The translations under genes and the position numbers were made by a program. From contig CAILZI010000181.1 in assembly GCA_903838675.1 (NCBI GenBank), positions 1 through 64,000 of the forward strand: a stretch of 64,000 nt of DNA, written 5' to 3'. This document shows positions 7,205-15,830 of this stretch, in pieces. Each line of letters opens with the position of its first letter. The stretch's first letter is position 1. This DNA is from an uncultured Verrucomicrobiota bacterium (GTDB taxonomy: Bacteria; Verrucomicrobiota; Verrucomicrobiia; Verrucomicrobiales; Verrucomicrobiaceae). Below the pieces are notes generated by a model. That model was given only the letters and a program-made list of their open reading frames with translations. It was not told where the DNA came from and ran no database searches.

Positions 7205-7858
7205 TTACTCGTCCACAGGAAGCTCCACCAGCCACCCTGCTCTTGAAATGGATCTGCAACCACACTGCGGGCATTTCTGCGGCGCTCCCGCATTCTTCGC
7301 CACCTCTGATGTGTGATGTACGTTTCGCAGCATATGCCCGCATGCAGGACATGCAGCACTGCAGTTTTCTGCCCAAAAGCTTAAACAGCCCACAGCAGGA
7401 AGCAAAAGCAGCACCCCCCATTGCTGCCCCAGGCCAATTAAAACAGCAGACCCCGCAGCCAATAAAACCGCCAGCATCCCAGGAGCCTTGAAGTCATCCC
7501 ACGTGCGCCGAAGCTGCGAGTAGCGCAGACTCGTAGCGGGAGGTTTTGGCGGCAGCCCTCCCCCTTTGAATACCGGCTCGGCCTCCCCACCGCAGTTCGG
7601 ACAAGACGCCTTCTCCGAAAAACAAGCATTCGGATCTTTATTCAACAGAGCAGCCAGAGCAGGACCACTCACTCCCTTTTGCCGCTTCAGCCCCTCCCAC
7701 GCAGGGTGGCAGCACGACCCACAAAAAGTTTTCCTGCAGCCCTTGCAGTGGTAGGCGCACAGCTCCACATCTGAATGGTCGCGCATCAACCATGTCATGG
7801 CGTTTTGCTGCTGTGTCGGATGCGAAAAGCAGGGTTGCTGGCATCGCTGGCATTTCAT
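7205..7858 (-). CDS. Zinc-ribbon membrane protein, unknown function
   Basis: A 217-residue protein starting MKCQRCQQPCF. The N-terminus has a Cys-x2-Cys pair, then CAYHCKGCRKTFCGSCC (~34-50), which resembles a B-box or double zinc-ribbon. A further CPNC pair follows (~85). Two adjacent hydrophobic segments (PGMLAVLLAAGSAVLIGLG and VLLLLPAVGCLSFW, ~125-160) form a membrane hairpin. The C-terminus has two more Cys-x2-Cys pairs (CPACGH, CPQCGC). The frame stays open upstream to 8443, but that part lies antisense to the next gene and is a shadow. An alternative start at 7954 has a better ribosome site (GGAAG). Divergent from the DUF4062-TPR gene. Function unknown. Confidence 0.65.
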   Translation of the reverse strand: MKCQRCQQPCFSHPTQQQNAMTWLMRDHSDVELCAYHCKGCRKTFCGSCCHPAWEGLKRQKGVSGPALAALLNKDPNACFSEKASCPNCGGEAEPVFKGGGLPPKPPATSLRYSQLRRTWDDFKAPGMLAVLLAAGSAVLIGLGQQWGVLLLLPAVGCLSFWAENCSAACPACGHMLRNVHHTSEVAKNAGAPQKCPQCGCRSISRAGWLVELPVDE

Positions 7859-8242
7859 AATTAGAGTTTCGTGAAATCTGGCGAGCTTGCCAGCCGAGCA
7901 ACGGCAAAGTTGAATCTTTTGCCTCTCCGTGCACCTCCGCAAGAACAGATCCATTTTCTGAACTTCCACCGACTTGAACACTGATTGGCCTAGGCTGTGT
8001 TTGAAAACCTTCAGGGGGCGGCAGCGCAAACGGATGCCCTTATGGCAGACCTCATTCCCCTCGCAGCCTCTTTCCGAAAGCGCGTAGCGCTGGCATTTCA
8101 GTAGATATGGGTGCCAGCCCACGGTAAACGCCCCCACGCACCGCCCCCTCCCGTGGAACCGCGTAGCGGTGACACAAAACTGCCGCGCCCCGCCACATTT
8201 CTGCCTTGCCGTCCCACCATCGCCCCGCCACTCTGCCCCCGC

Positions 8243-11209
8243 ATGAGCACGCGGCCCGTCATCTTCATCTCCGCCGTCAGCCGAGAGCTTCACACCGCGC
8301 GCGACCTCGTCGCCAAGACCCTCCACTCCATCGGCTACGACCCCAAGTGGGAAGACACAGCCCCCACCGATCAAGGCCACCTCCTCGGCATCCTGAGAAA
8401 GTGGATCGACGACTCCGCCGCCGTCATCCAACTCGTCGGCCACTGCTACGGCCTAGCATTAAAGGAGGATCTCCCAGAGTACGGCCCCTGTAGCCACACC
8501 CAATACGAAACGCTATATGCGCGGCAGCAGCGCAAACCCGTCTACTACATCCTCCTCGACGAATCTCACCCTACCGACGGCTGCGGCTGCCAGCCCGAGC
8601 CGCAGACCCTGCATGCTCTCCAGGCGCAGTACCGCCAGCAGATCCAAAGCGCCGGCGATCTCTACCACACCACCAGTAGCCTCCACCTGACCGAGCTCCT
8701 CGTCCGCCGCCTGAAGGACGACCTCGCCCACCTGCGCAAGCGGGGTGAACAGCACGCCTCCCTCGTCATCAAGCTCCTGAATGCGATCAGCCACGGCATA
8801 GGCTGGTTAAAGCGCGGCCTTGGGCAGCAAACCAAAGTCATGGCAGAGACCCAGGCTGCCGTCACCAAGCTCCAAGACCAGGCCACGCAGACAGACCACA
8901 AACTGGACAGCGTGCTCCAGCGCTACAAGCAGATGGAGCAGGCCCTCATCAAGCTGGCCGATGCAGAAATGCACGCCAAGCCATTCGGTGAGAAGCTGAC
9001 CCCCGAGCGGCTCCGCCAGCGCGCCTATGCCATTTTGGAAGGGGAACTCGGCATCGCTGCCGGGGCTTTGGCCAGAGAGCTGCCCGGATTTGCCCTGGAG
9101 CTCTACAGCCGGCCAGACACGACCCTGCTCATGCGCGCACGCGCCGCCTATGCCTTGAACAAATTCGAGGAAGCCGAGAAGCTGTTCCTCGAAAGCGAGG
9201 AGCAGGACAAGAAGGCCATGGAGAACGCAGAAAGGGTGGCCGAGGAGTTGCGTGGGAAACGCATCGAAGCACTCGTCGGTGCCGCGCAGAGCGCCCAGGC
9301 GCAGATCCTATACTCCCAGGCTCTGCAGCACTACTATGCCGCCGCCGCCCTTACCCGCCATGAGCACGATTTCCTGCAATGGCTGGAAATTCAGAACGCC
9401 ATCAGTTGGCTCCACCACCAGCAAGGGCTCTACCTTGAAGGTCTCGACCATGCTCGGCAGGTCTGGCAAACCTCTCGGCGGGCCGGACAGGGACTCTCTC
9501 TCCTTGCGATCAACGCCCGCATGCATTATGCCAATGCGCTCAATGACAGCGGCCAGGCCGTCGCCGCAGAGCCGGAGTATCGCGCAGTCATTCACATGCT
9601 GGAGCAGGTGCTCGGCCCGGAGCATCTCGATGTCCTCGCCTGCCGGATGAATCTCGCCAGTACGCTCAATGACCAGGGCAGGCATTCCGAGGCCCAGCAG
9701 GAGCACCACGCAGTGCTCCTGCTCAAAGAACGCAGGCTGGGCGCGGAGCACCCCGAGACCCTGAAGAGTCGCGGGAATCTCGCCAGCGTGCTGCAGGCCC
9801 AAGGCAGGTTTTCCGAGGCCGAGCAGGAGTTTCAGGACGTGGCCAGGCTCTTTACACGTATCCTGGGGGCGGAGCATCCCGATACCCTCGGAAGCCGGAA
9901 CAATGTGGCCGACGTTCTGCGACGCCAGACTAGGTATGCCGAGGCAGAGCAGGAGCAGCAGGACGTGGCCAGGCTCTTCGCACGCATCCTGGGTGCGGAG
10001 CATCCTGACACCCTCGCAAGCCGGAACAATCTGGCCGCCATACATTTTGAGCAGGGCAGGTATGCCGAGGCGGAGCAGCAGCAGCGCGTGCTTCTCCCCC
10101 AGATGGAGCGCCTGTTCGGCGCAGAGCACCCTTCCACCCTGATGAGCCGGATGAATCTGGCCAACGCCTTGTCCTCCCAGGGCAAGTACACCGAGGCCGC
10201 GCCGGAGCACCGCCTCGTGTGGCAGCTCAAAGTACGCGCCCTCGGTGCCGATAATCCCTCCACCTTGATGAGCCAGATGAATCTCGCAGGCGTGTTGCGA
10301 TCCGACGGGAAGCATGCTGAGGCTGAGCAGCAGCAGCGCGCCGTGCTGGCAGCCCAGGAGCGCGTGCTGGGCACCGAGCATCCCGACACCCTGAAGTGTC
10401 GGAACAATCTGGCCAACGCTCTCTATGCCCAGGGCAGCTATGCCGCAGCAGAGCAGGACTATCGCACGGTCTTGCAGCTCAAACTGCGCGCGCTTGGCGC
10501 GGAGCATCCCTCCACCCTTGCCACCCGCGTAAACCTGGCCTGTCTGCACAATGATCAGTACAGACATGCCGAGGCCGAGCAGGAGCAGCGGGAGGTCTTG
10601 CCGCTGCTGGAGCGCGTGCTCCGCCCAGAGCATCGTCTCACCTTGATGAGCCGGGTAAATCTCGCCCACGCGCTGCAATCCCAGGGAAAGTATGCCGAAG
10701 CCGAGCAGGAGTACCAGGCCGTGGGGCAGATCCAGGAAGGCGAACTCGGCGCAGAGCATCCCGATACCTTGAACAGCCGCATGGGCATGGCCAATGCGCA
10801 GCTGGCCCAGGGCAGGCATGCCGAGGCAGAGCAGCAGCACCGGGCCGTGTTGGAAGCGCGGGAGCGCTTCCTCGGTGCAGCACATCCTCAAACTCTGGAG
10901 AGCAGGATGAACCTGGCCTCCGCACAGCAGATGCAGGGAAAAAATGCCGAAGCCGAGCAGGAGTTGCGAGCCGTGCTGCAGCTTCAGCAGCCCCTGCTGG
11001 GCGCAGAGCACCCCACCGTCGCAAACGCGTGTTACAACCTCGCAGGCTGCCTCCAAGCCCAGCAAAAACTGCCGGAAGCCCTCCAGTGCCTTCAGCGTGC
11101 AGAGCAAGCGTGGGCAAAGGTCCTGGGCCCCGAGCATCCCCATGCAAAGCTCGCCAAAGCCGCGCGGGAGAGCACCGAAGCAGCGCTAAAGCAGGCACCC
11201 ACCCAGTAA
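8243..11209 (+). CDS. DUF4062-TPR protein 1
   Basis: This 988-residue protein begins MSTRPVIFISAVSRELHTAR, a DUF4062 start. It continues with LRKWIDDSAAVIQLVGHCYG (~52-71), the conserved 'Id-sD-vI-LvG-YG' part. A probable coiled coil follows at ~175-250 (MAETQAAVTKLQDQATQTDH and on). Residues ~457-960 are twelve 42-residue TPRs of the kinesin-light-chain type (LGAEHPDTLxSRNNLAxxLxxQG-Y-EAEQE), encoded by exactly periodic 126-bp units from 9611 to 11122. DUF4062 usually caps STAND/NLR-like ATPases. Here no P-loop NTPase lies between it and the TPRs. A role in sensing or defence is possible but unproven. The upstream in-frame ATG at 8111 gives a Pro/Arg-rich leader and is less likely. Confidence 0.82.
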   Translation: MSTRPVIFISAVSRELHTARDLVAKTLHSIGYDPKWEDTAPTDQGHLLGILRKWIDDSAAVIQLVGHCYGLALKEDLPEYGPCSHTQYETLYARQQRKPVYYILLDESHPTDGCGCQPEPQTLHALQAQYRQQIQSAGDLYHTTSSLHLTELLVRRLKDDLAHLRKRGEQHASLVIKLLNAISHGIGWLKRGLGQQTKVMAETQAAVTKLQDQATQTDHKLDSVLQRYKQMEQALIKLADAEMHAKPFGEKLTPERLRQRAYAILEGELGIAAGALARELPGFALELYSRPDTTLLMRARAAYALNKFEEAEKLFLESEEQDKKAMENAERVAEELRGKRIEALVGAAQSAQAQILYSQALQHYYAAAALTRHEHDFLQWLEIQNAISWLHHQQGLYLEGLDHARQVWQTSRRAGQGLSLLAINARMHYANALNDSGQAVAAEPEYRAVIHMLEQVLGPEHLDVLACRMNLASTLNDQGRHSEAQQEHHAVLLLKERRLGAEHPETLKSRGNLASVLQAQGRFSEAEQEFQDVARLFTRILGAEHPDTLGSRNNVADVLRRQTRYAEAEQEQQDVARLFARILGAEHPDTLASRNNLAAIHFEQGRYAEAEQQQRVLLPQMERLFGAEHPSTLMSRMNLANALSSQGKYTEAAPEHRLVWQLKVRALGADNPSTLMSQMNLAGVLRSDGKHAEAEQQQRAVLAAQERVLGTEHPDTLKCRNNLANALYAQGSYAAAEQDYRTVLQLKLRALGAEHPSTLATRVNLACLHNDQYRHAEAEQEQREVLPLLERVLRPEHRLTLMSRVNLAHALQSQGKYAEAEQEYQAVGQIQEGELGAEHPDTLNSRMGMANAQLAQGRHAEAEQQHRAVLEARERFLGAAHPQTLESRMNLASAQQMQGKNAEAEQELRAVLQLQQPLLGAEHPTVANACYNLAGCLQAQQKLPEALQCLQRAEQAWAKVLGPEHPHAKLAKAARESTEAALKQAPTQ
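9611..11122 (+). repeat. Twelve tandem 126-bp repeats (coding TPRs)
   Basis: Units begin with a codon for the Leu (or Phe) of the LGAEHP motif. The distance from the first (9611) to the cap unit (11123) is 1512 bases, exactly twelve times 126. Units differ in sequence but not in length. This points to expansion by duplication with strong selection on the 42-residue period. Confidence 0.85.
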
Positions 11210-11241
11210 GCTCCACGTTTTCACATTTCCCTCCATATCCC

Positions 11242-11267
11242 TTCGCAGCTCGCAGAGCGAAGAAGGA
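11242..11267 (+). repeat. Direct repeat, left copy
   Basis: TTCGCAGCTCGCAGAGCGAA plus GAAGGA lies just upstream of the second DUF4062-TPR gene. A near-identical copy is at 13791-13815, after the decayed gene. The pair brackets about 2.5 kb. Confidence 0.5.
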
Positions 11268-11303
11268 TTGCTGCTACATTTCCCGCCCACCCTTCACCCC
11301 AGC

Positions 11304-13193
11304 ATGACTACCAAGCTGCCCGTCATCTTCATCTCCTCCGTCAGCAAAGAGCTGCGCAGTACCCGCAACCACGTCGCCAACACCCTCACGGACATGGGGT
11401 ACGATCCCAGCTATGAAGACATTGCCCCCGTTGACCAAGGCGATCTGCTCGGCGTACTGAGAAAGTGGATTGATCAATCCGACGCCGTCATCCAGCTCGT
11501 CGGTCACTGCTACGGCCTCGCGTTGCAAGAGGACCATCCGCAGTTCGGCCCCTGTAGCCACACCCAGTACGAAGCCCACTACGCCCGCCAACAGGGCAAG
11601 AAGATCTATTACCTCCTCATCGACCCCGACCATCCCATCGACGGCTGCGGTTGTGAATCCGCCTCCCTGCACGATCTCCAGGCACAATACCGCCAGCTGG
11701 TCCGTGGCTACGGCCACCTCTATCACAACAGTGACAGCCTCACCCGCACTGAATCCCTCGTGCACAAGATGAACCTCCCGCCCTCTCCCATCAGGGACTT
11801 TCCCGACGTGGAGCCTGAAGAACAAAAGAAAATCCGCGCCGATTTCCATCAGAGGATCGAAAACATCAAAGGCGGCACCCCGCAGAAACTCAGCGCCGAC
11901 TACGATGCCGTCCTGCGCCAGGTCACGCACACGTACGCCATCCGCAGGAAGTCCTTCAGCACCATTCTCAATGAGGACGTCGACACGGCTTTCAGTGATG
12001 CCAGCACCCCGCTAAAAGACAGAGTCCGCGCCCTTAAGGCGGCCGGCAAGTTCACCCGAGCCCGCGACGAAGCCCTCAAGCGGGCGCGTCGGCTGGAAAT
12101 CGAGAGGCAGAGAAACAGCAAGGAAGAAGTCGAGTTATGGACCGAAGTCGCCAGGACGACGCTTGCCTTCGGCGTCTACGACAAAGCGCTGGAGTATGCC
12201 ACCAAGGCCCCCAGCCAAACCGACCGCCAGGCCGACTTCCCCACCTGGTCCGCCGCCCGCCATCAGCAGGGGCAGGTTTTGGGCATTCACCGGTTTCCCG
12301 AAGAAGCCCGGGCGCTGTTTGAAGAGCTTGTCAAGCTGCAAGAGGAGGAGTTAGGATTGAACGACCCCGCAGTGCTCAAGAGTCGCATCAATTTAGCGCT
12401 CATCCATTACAAGCTGGGCCACTACGACATCGCTGAGCAGTTGGGGCGCGCCCTCGTCGTCGACTGCCAGAGCGTGTACGGCCCGGGGCATCACGATACC
12501 TTGATGATCCGGGGCAATCTGGCCAACGTGCTCTACACCCAAGGCAAGTATGACGAGGCAGAGCACGAGCACAGAGAGGTATTGAAAATCATGGAGCGCG
12601 TGCTCGGCGCGGAGCATCCCGATACCCTCAAGAGCAAGATGAATCTGGCCAACGCAATCAATGACCTGGGCAGGCATGTCGAAGCTGAAAAACTGCACCA
12701 GACCGTGTGGGAGACCAACAAGCGCGTGCTCGGTCCTGATCATCCCGAAACCCTGAAGAGTTGGGACAATCTCGCCATCGTACAGTATTCACAGCGCAAC
12801 TTCGCCAAGGCGGAGCACGAGCATGGGCAGATCTTAAAGGACTATGAGCGCGTGCTCGGCGCGGAGCATCCCAATGCACTCAACAGCTGCGGCAATCTGG
12901 CCGAGGCGCTCTACAATCAAGGCAAGCATGTCGAAGCGGAGAAGCTGTATCGGGAGGTGTTGCTGCTAAGAGAGCGAGTGCTGGGCAAACAGCATCCCAA
13001 TGTGGCGTTGTCTGGCTTTAACTTGGCGCTCTGTCTCGAAGCCCAGCAGAAGCTGCCAGAAGCCCTCGCGCTCATGCAGCGGGCGGAGCAGGTATGGGAG
13101 AAAGTCTTGGCCGCCGATCACCCGCGTAGGCAGGCCGCCACGGCCGCGCGCGAGCGCCTCGAAGCCGCCCTGAAGCAAGAGCCCCCCAAGTAA
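11304..13193 (+). CDS. DUF4062-TPR protein 2 (paralogue)
   Basis: This 629-residue protein starts at MTTKLPVIFISSVSKELRST; the in-frame TTG at 11268 would add only 12 residues. Its DUF4062 part (~1-130) is closely similar to that of the upstream gene, including LRKWIDQSDAVIQLVGHCYG and FGPCSHTQYEAHYARQQGKK. A helical middle region replaces the long coiled coil. Six 42-residue TPRs follow from 12351, again in exact 126-bp steps, then a cap ending LEAALKQEPPK that matches the first protein's end. It lies 94 bases behind the paralogue in the same direction. No NTPase domain is visible. It is a tandem duplicate with fewer repeats. Confidence 0.82.
   Translation: MTTKLPVIFISSVSKELRSTRNHVANTLTDMGYDPSYEDIAPVDQGDLLGVLRKWIDQSDAVIQLVGHCYGLALQEDHPQFGPCSHTQYEAHYARQQGKKIYYLLIDPDHPIDGCGCESASLHDLQAQYRQLVRGYGHLYHNSDSLTRTESLVHKMNLPPSPIRDFPDVEPEEQKKIRADFHQRIENIKGGTPQKLSADYDAVLRQVTHTYAIRRKSFSTILNEDVDTAFSDASTPLKDRVRALKAAGKFTRARDEALKRARRLEIERQRNSKEEVELWTEVARTTLAFGVYDKALEYATKAPSQTDRQADFPTWSAARHQQGQVLGIHRFPEEARALFEELVKLQEEELGLNDPAVLKSRINLALIHYKLGHYDIAEQLGRALVVDCQSVYGPGHHDTLMIRGNLANVLYTQGKYDEAEHEHREVLKIMERVLGAEHPDTLKSKMNLANAINDLGRHVEAEKLHQTVWETNKRVLGPDHPETLKSWDNLAIVQYSQRNFAKAEHEHGQILKDYERVLGAEHPNALNSCGNLAEALYNQGKHVEAEKLYREVLLLRERVLGKQHPNVALSGFNLALCLEAQQKLPEALALMQRAEQVWEKVLAADHPRRQAATAARERLEAALKQEPPK
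12351..13106 (+). repeat. Six tandem 126-bp repeats (coding TPRs)
   Basis: The LGLNDP unit starts at 12351 and the cap LAADHP at 13107, a distance of 756 bases or six exact units. These match the family of repeats in the upstream paralogue. Confidence 0.8.
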
Positions 13194-13237
13194 GCCCCGC
13201 AGGCGCCACACCGCGCCACTGGCGTCTCCTCGGCTAG

Positions 13238-13700
13238 GCCACCCTCCTTGGCGGCATCGCCGTCTTCGGCCTGGGCGTTTTGGGTCATTGGCATCATCAC
13301 AATGCCGTGCAGGTTCGCACCGAGACCCGTGCCGATGCCAGCACCCGTGCAAAGCTCCGCGCCGAAGGCTGGCCGGACTCCACCTGCCGCATCATCCAGG
13401 CCACCGCACTCGATGGTTTTCTTGGCGACGGCACCCGCGTGGACATTCACTGCTTTGACCCCCGCAATCTCCAGCGCGTGAAGGAGCTCATCGGCCACAG
13501 CCGCCCCTGGCAGCCCGGCTACGGCGATGCCCCCGCCTGCTGCGCCCGTTCAAAGACCGGCTGCCCCTCGATGTTTACTTCGACGACACCGCCCCGCCGC
13601 CGACTACCTCATCCTTAAAGACCCCGCCAACCCGCTCCTCATGCACATCTTCGGCACCGCCTGGGGCGTCTTCTACCGCATACATGGTAGTTCCTGGTAT
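13238..13700 (+). pseudogene. Decayed gene with at least two frameshifts
   Basis: Protein-like sequence moves through three frames without a gap. Frame 2 gives a hydrophobic segment and a soluble part (TLLGGIAVFGLGVLGHWHHH, then ALDGFLGDGTRVDIHCFDPR) up to about 13540. Frame 1 then gives LLRPFKDRLPLDVYFDDTAP, and frame 3 gives ADYLILKDPANPLLMHIFGT followed by AWGVFYRIHGSSW. The pieces read as one membrane-anchored protein with no start codon and two shifts. A stop codon at 13235 closes the frame upstream. Family not recognised. Confidence 0.5.
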
Positions 13701-14072
13701 AGTATAAGCATCCGGCATGTCTTTTTCGCTGGAGCCATCAGGAGGGGTATTGACGCAATCCTATACATGAGACCGCGCCTCAAAGAGCCTTCGTAGCTCG
13801 CAGAGCAAAAAAGGACTATCCTCCCCCCGCACTCCCCTTTTTGTCTAATTTTTGCGTCTCTTTGCGGCCACCCCTCCGGCCCCTTTTCACTTTTCACTTC
13901 CGCCTGAAAGCAACGAAATCTTCACAATAACCCGCTCCCCCTCCTTCCCCAACACGCCTTCCGTCCACTCCCGCCCCTCTCTGTCACAAATCCGTCACCC
14001 ACCTCCGGCTTCCCAAAAACCACCGTCAACGACTGTCAACAACCGTCAACCATCGTCAACTACCCTTCCGTC
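13701..14072. other. Intergenic region, no gene seen
   Basis: About 370 bases contain the right copy of the direct repeat (13791-13815), a C-rich stretch, and a short run of CCGTCAAC repeats (GTCAAC at about 14026, 14035, 14044 and 14053, spaced 9 bases) just before the type II secretion operon. No convincing ORF or terminator. Confidence 0.45.
13791..13815 (+). repeat. Direct repeat, right copy
   Basis: TTCGTAGCTCGCAGAGCAAA plus AAAGGA; compare 11242-11267. Three differences over about 25 bases. Confidence 0.5.
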
Positions 14073-15830
14073 ATGCTCTCCATCCTCCAATCAAGCGCCC
14101 AAGCCGCAGGGGTGATGGACTCCGACATTCAGTCCGCCCTCAACACCGCCGCAGGCGGCGGCATCTCCCCCGTCCTCGCCCTCATCGAGAGCGGAGCCGT
14201 CGATGAACGCCTCTTCTCCCATCACCTCGCAGACTCCCTCGGCTGGCCCTGGCTCGAAACCCCACGCCCCGAACCCGCCGACGCCGCCGAGCTCAAGCGC
14301 CTCATCCCCGCCCGCTTCGCCGTCCGCCACCAGGTCTTCCCCGTCGGCTTCGGCCACGGTCGTGTGACAACCACGTCACACCAGCCCGTGGTAGGCGAAA
14401 CCGAGCCTGCCAAAAAACGCACCCTCAAGCTCGCCTGCCACGACCCCTGCGACCTCCTGGCCCGCCAGGCCGTCGCGCGCCAGTCCGAACTCCCCGTCGA
14501 GTGGTGCCTCACACCCCGCACCGAACTCCTCAACGCCGTCCAGCACCTCTACGGCGTCGGTGCCGAAACCTTCGACGCCCTCATCGCCGCCGGCGGCGGC
14601 AGCACCGACGACAACCACCTGCGCGATGAAGCCAACGTCATCGACGACGAAGACGAAGACGCCTCCGTCGTCAAATTCGTCAACCAGATCATCCGCGAAG
14701 CCCTCGCCCAAAAAGCCACCGACATCCACGTCGAGCCCCAGCCAGACTCCCTCCGCATCCGCTACCGCATCGACGGCTTCCTCCACGAGATCCCCGTCCC
14801 CGAAAACATCAAATCCCTCCAGGCCTCCGTCATCGCCCGCATCAAGGTGATGAGCAAACTCGACATCGCCGAGAAGCGCCTCCCCCAGGACGGCCGCATC
14901 AATCTCAAAGCCGACGGCCAGTCCATCGACGTCCGCGTCGCCTGCATCCCCAGCGTCGAAGGCGAATCCATCAGCCTCCGCCTCCTCGGCCAGGAACGCT
15001 TCACCCTCGACCGCCTCGGCCTCAGCACCGAGCACCGCGAAAAGATCGAGCTCTTGTTGGCAAAACCCAACGGCATCGTCCTCGTCACCGGCCCCACCGG
15101 CTCCGGCAAATCCACCACCCTCTACACCTTCCTCTCCCAGCTCAACAGCGTCCACCGCCGCATCGTCACCATCGAGGACCCCGTCGAAAACAAACTCCCC
15201 GGCATCGTTCAAATCCCCGTCAAAAACGAAATCGGCCTCACCTTCGCCTCCGGCCTCCGCAGCATTTTGCGGGGTGACCCCAATGTCGTCATGGTCGGAG
15301 AAATCCGCGACCTCGAAACCGCCGAGATCGCCGTCCGCGCCTCCCTCACCGGCCACCTCGTCTTCTCCACCCTCCACACCAACGACGCCGTCGCCGGCAT
15401 CACCCGTCTCATCGAGATGGGCGTCAAGCCCTTCCTCGTCGGCACCGCCGTCCGCGCCTTCATCGCCCAGCGCCTCGTCCGCTGCCTCTGCACCACCTGC
15501 AAAGAACCCGCCAACTACCAGCGCACAGAGCTCACCAAGCTAGGCTTCCCCGAAGTCAAAAAATCCAACAAGCTGTTCCGCGCCACACGCGGCGGCTGCC
15601 AGCAGTGCCGAGGCACCGGCTACTCCGGCCGCGTCGCCCTCTACGAGATCGCCCTCATGACCCCCGCCATGCAGGCCCTCGTCGCCCAGCGCGCCTCCGA
15701 AGCCGACCTGCAAACCCAGGCCCGCAAAGACGGCTTCGTCCCCATGCGCGACTACGGCCTGCAAAAAGCCCTCGATGGCATCACCACCCTCGAAGAGGTC
15801 GCCCGCGTCACCAGCGAAGAACTCGAATGA
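14073..15830 (+). CDS. gspE: Type II secretion ATPase GspE
   Basis: This 585-residue cytoplasmic hexameric ATPase drives pseudopilus assembly. An N-terminal GspE/MshE-like domain (~1-150) is followed by the catalytic core. Walker A GPTGSGKST is at ~340-348, the Asp box lies in TIEDPVE, and the Walker B-like VGEIRD is at ~408-413. HLVFSTLHTNDAVAGITRL carries the His box. A C-terminal zinc module has CLCTTCKEP (~471) and CQQCRGTGYSGR (~509), so four Cys are present. Length is typical. The stop overlaps the next start (ATGATG at 15827), so GspE and GspF are translationally coupled. PilB-type pilus ATPase is an alternative, but the GspG-type pilin downstream favours secretion. Confidence 0.93.
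   Translation: MLSILQSSAQAAGVMDSDIQSALNTAAGGGISPVLALIESGAVDERLFSHHLADSLGWPWLETPRPEPADAAELKRLIPARFAVRHQVFPVGFGHGRVTTTSHQPVVGETEPAKKRTLKLACHDPCDLLARQAVARQSELPVEWCLTPRTELLNAVQHLYGVGAETFDALIAAGGGSTDDNHLRDEANVIDDEDEDASVVKFVNQIIREALAQKATDIHVEPQPDSLRIRYRIDGFLHEIPVPENIKSLQASVIARIKVMSKLDIAEKRLPQDGRINLKADGQSIDVRVACIPSVEGESISLRLLGQERFTLDRLGLSTEHREKIELLLAKPNGIVLVTGPTGSGKSTTLYTFLSQLNSVHRRIVTIEDPVENKLPGIVQIPVKNEIGLTFASGLRSILRGDPNVVMVGEIRDLETAEIAVRASLTGHLVFSTLHTNDAVAGITRLIEMGVKPFLVGTAVRAFIAQRLVRCLCTTCKEPANYQRTELTKLGFPEVKKSNKLFRATRGGCQQCRGTGYSGRVALYEIALMTPAMQALVAQRASEADLQTQARKDGFVPMRDYGLQKALDGITTLEEVARVTSEELE

Noticed and set aside
7859..8443. N-terminal extension of the zinc-ribbon protein to 412 residues
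   Set aside because: The first ~67 residues lie antisense to the DUF4062 domain of a well-supported gene and look like a shadow; the rest has no recognisable domain.
9611..11122. Regularly spaced repeats considered as a CRISPR-like array
   Set aside because: The 126-bp periodicity is in frame, the units are degenerate and encode TPRs; there are no identical short repeats with unique spacers.
9308..11143. A 611-codon open frame on the minus strand opposite the TPR array
   Set aside because: It is the mirror of a repetitive coding sequence with biased codons; it has no start context and its repeats are simply the antisense of the TPR units.
14376..15377. Long acidic minus-strand frame (333 codons) opposite gspE
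   Set aside because: Pure Gly/Asp/Glu/Val/Ala composition expected from antisense of C-ending codons; gspE itself is certain.
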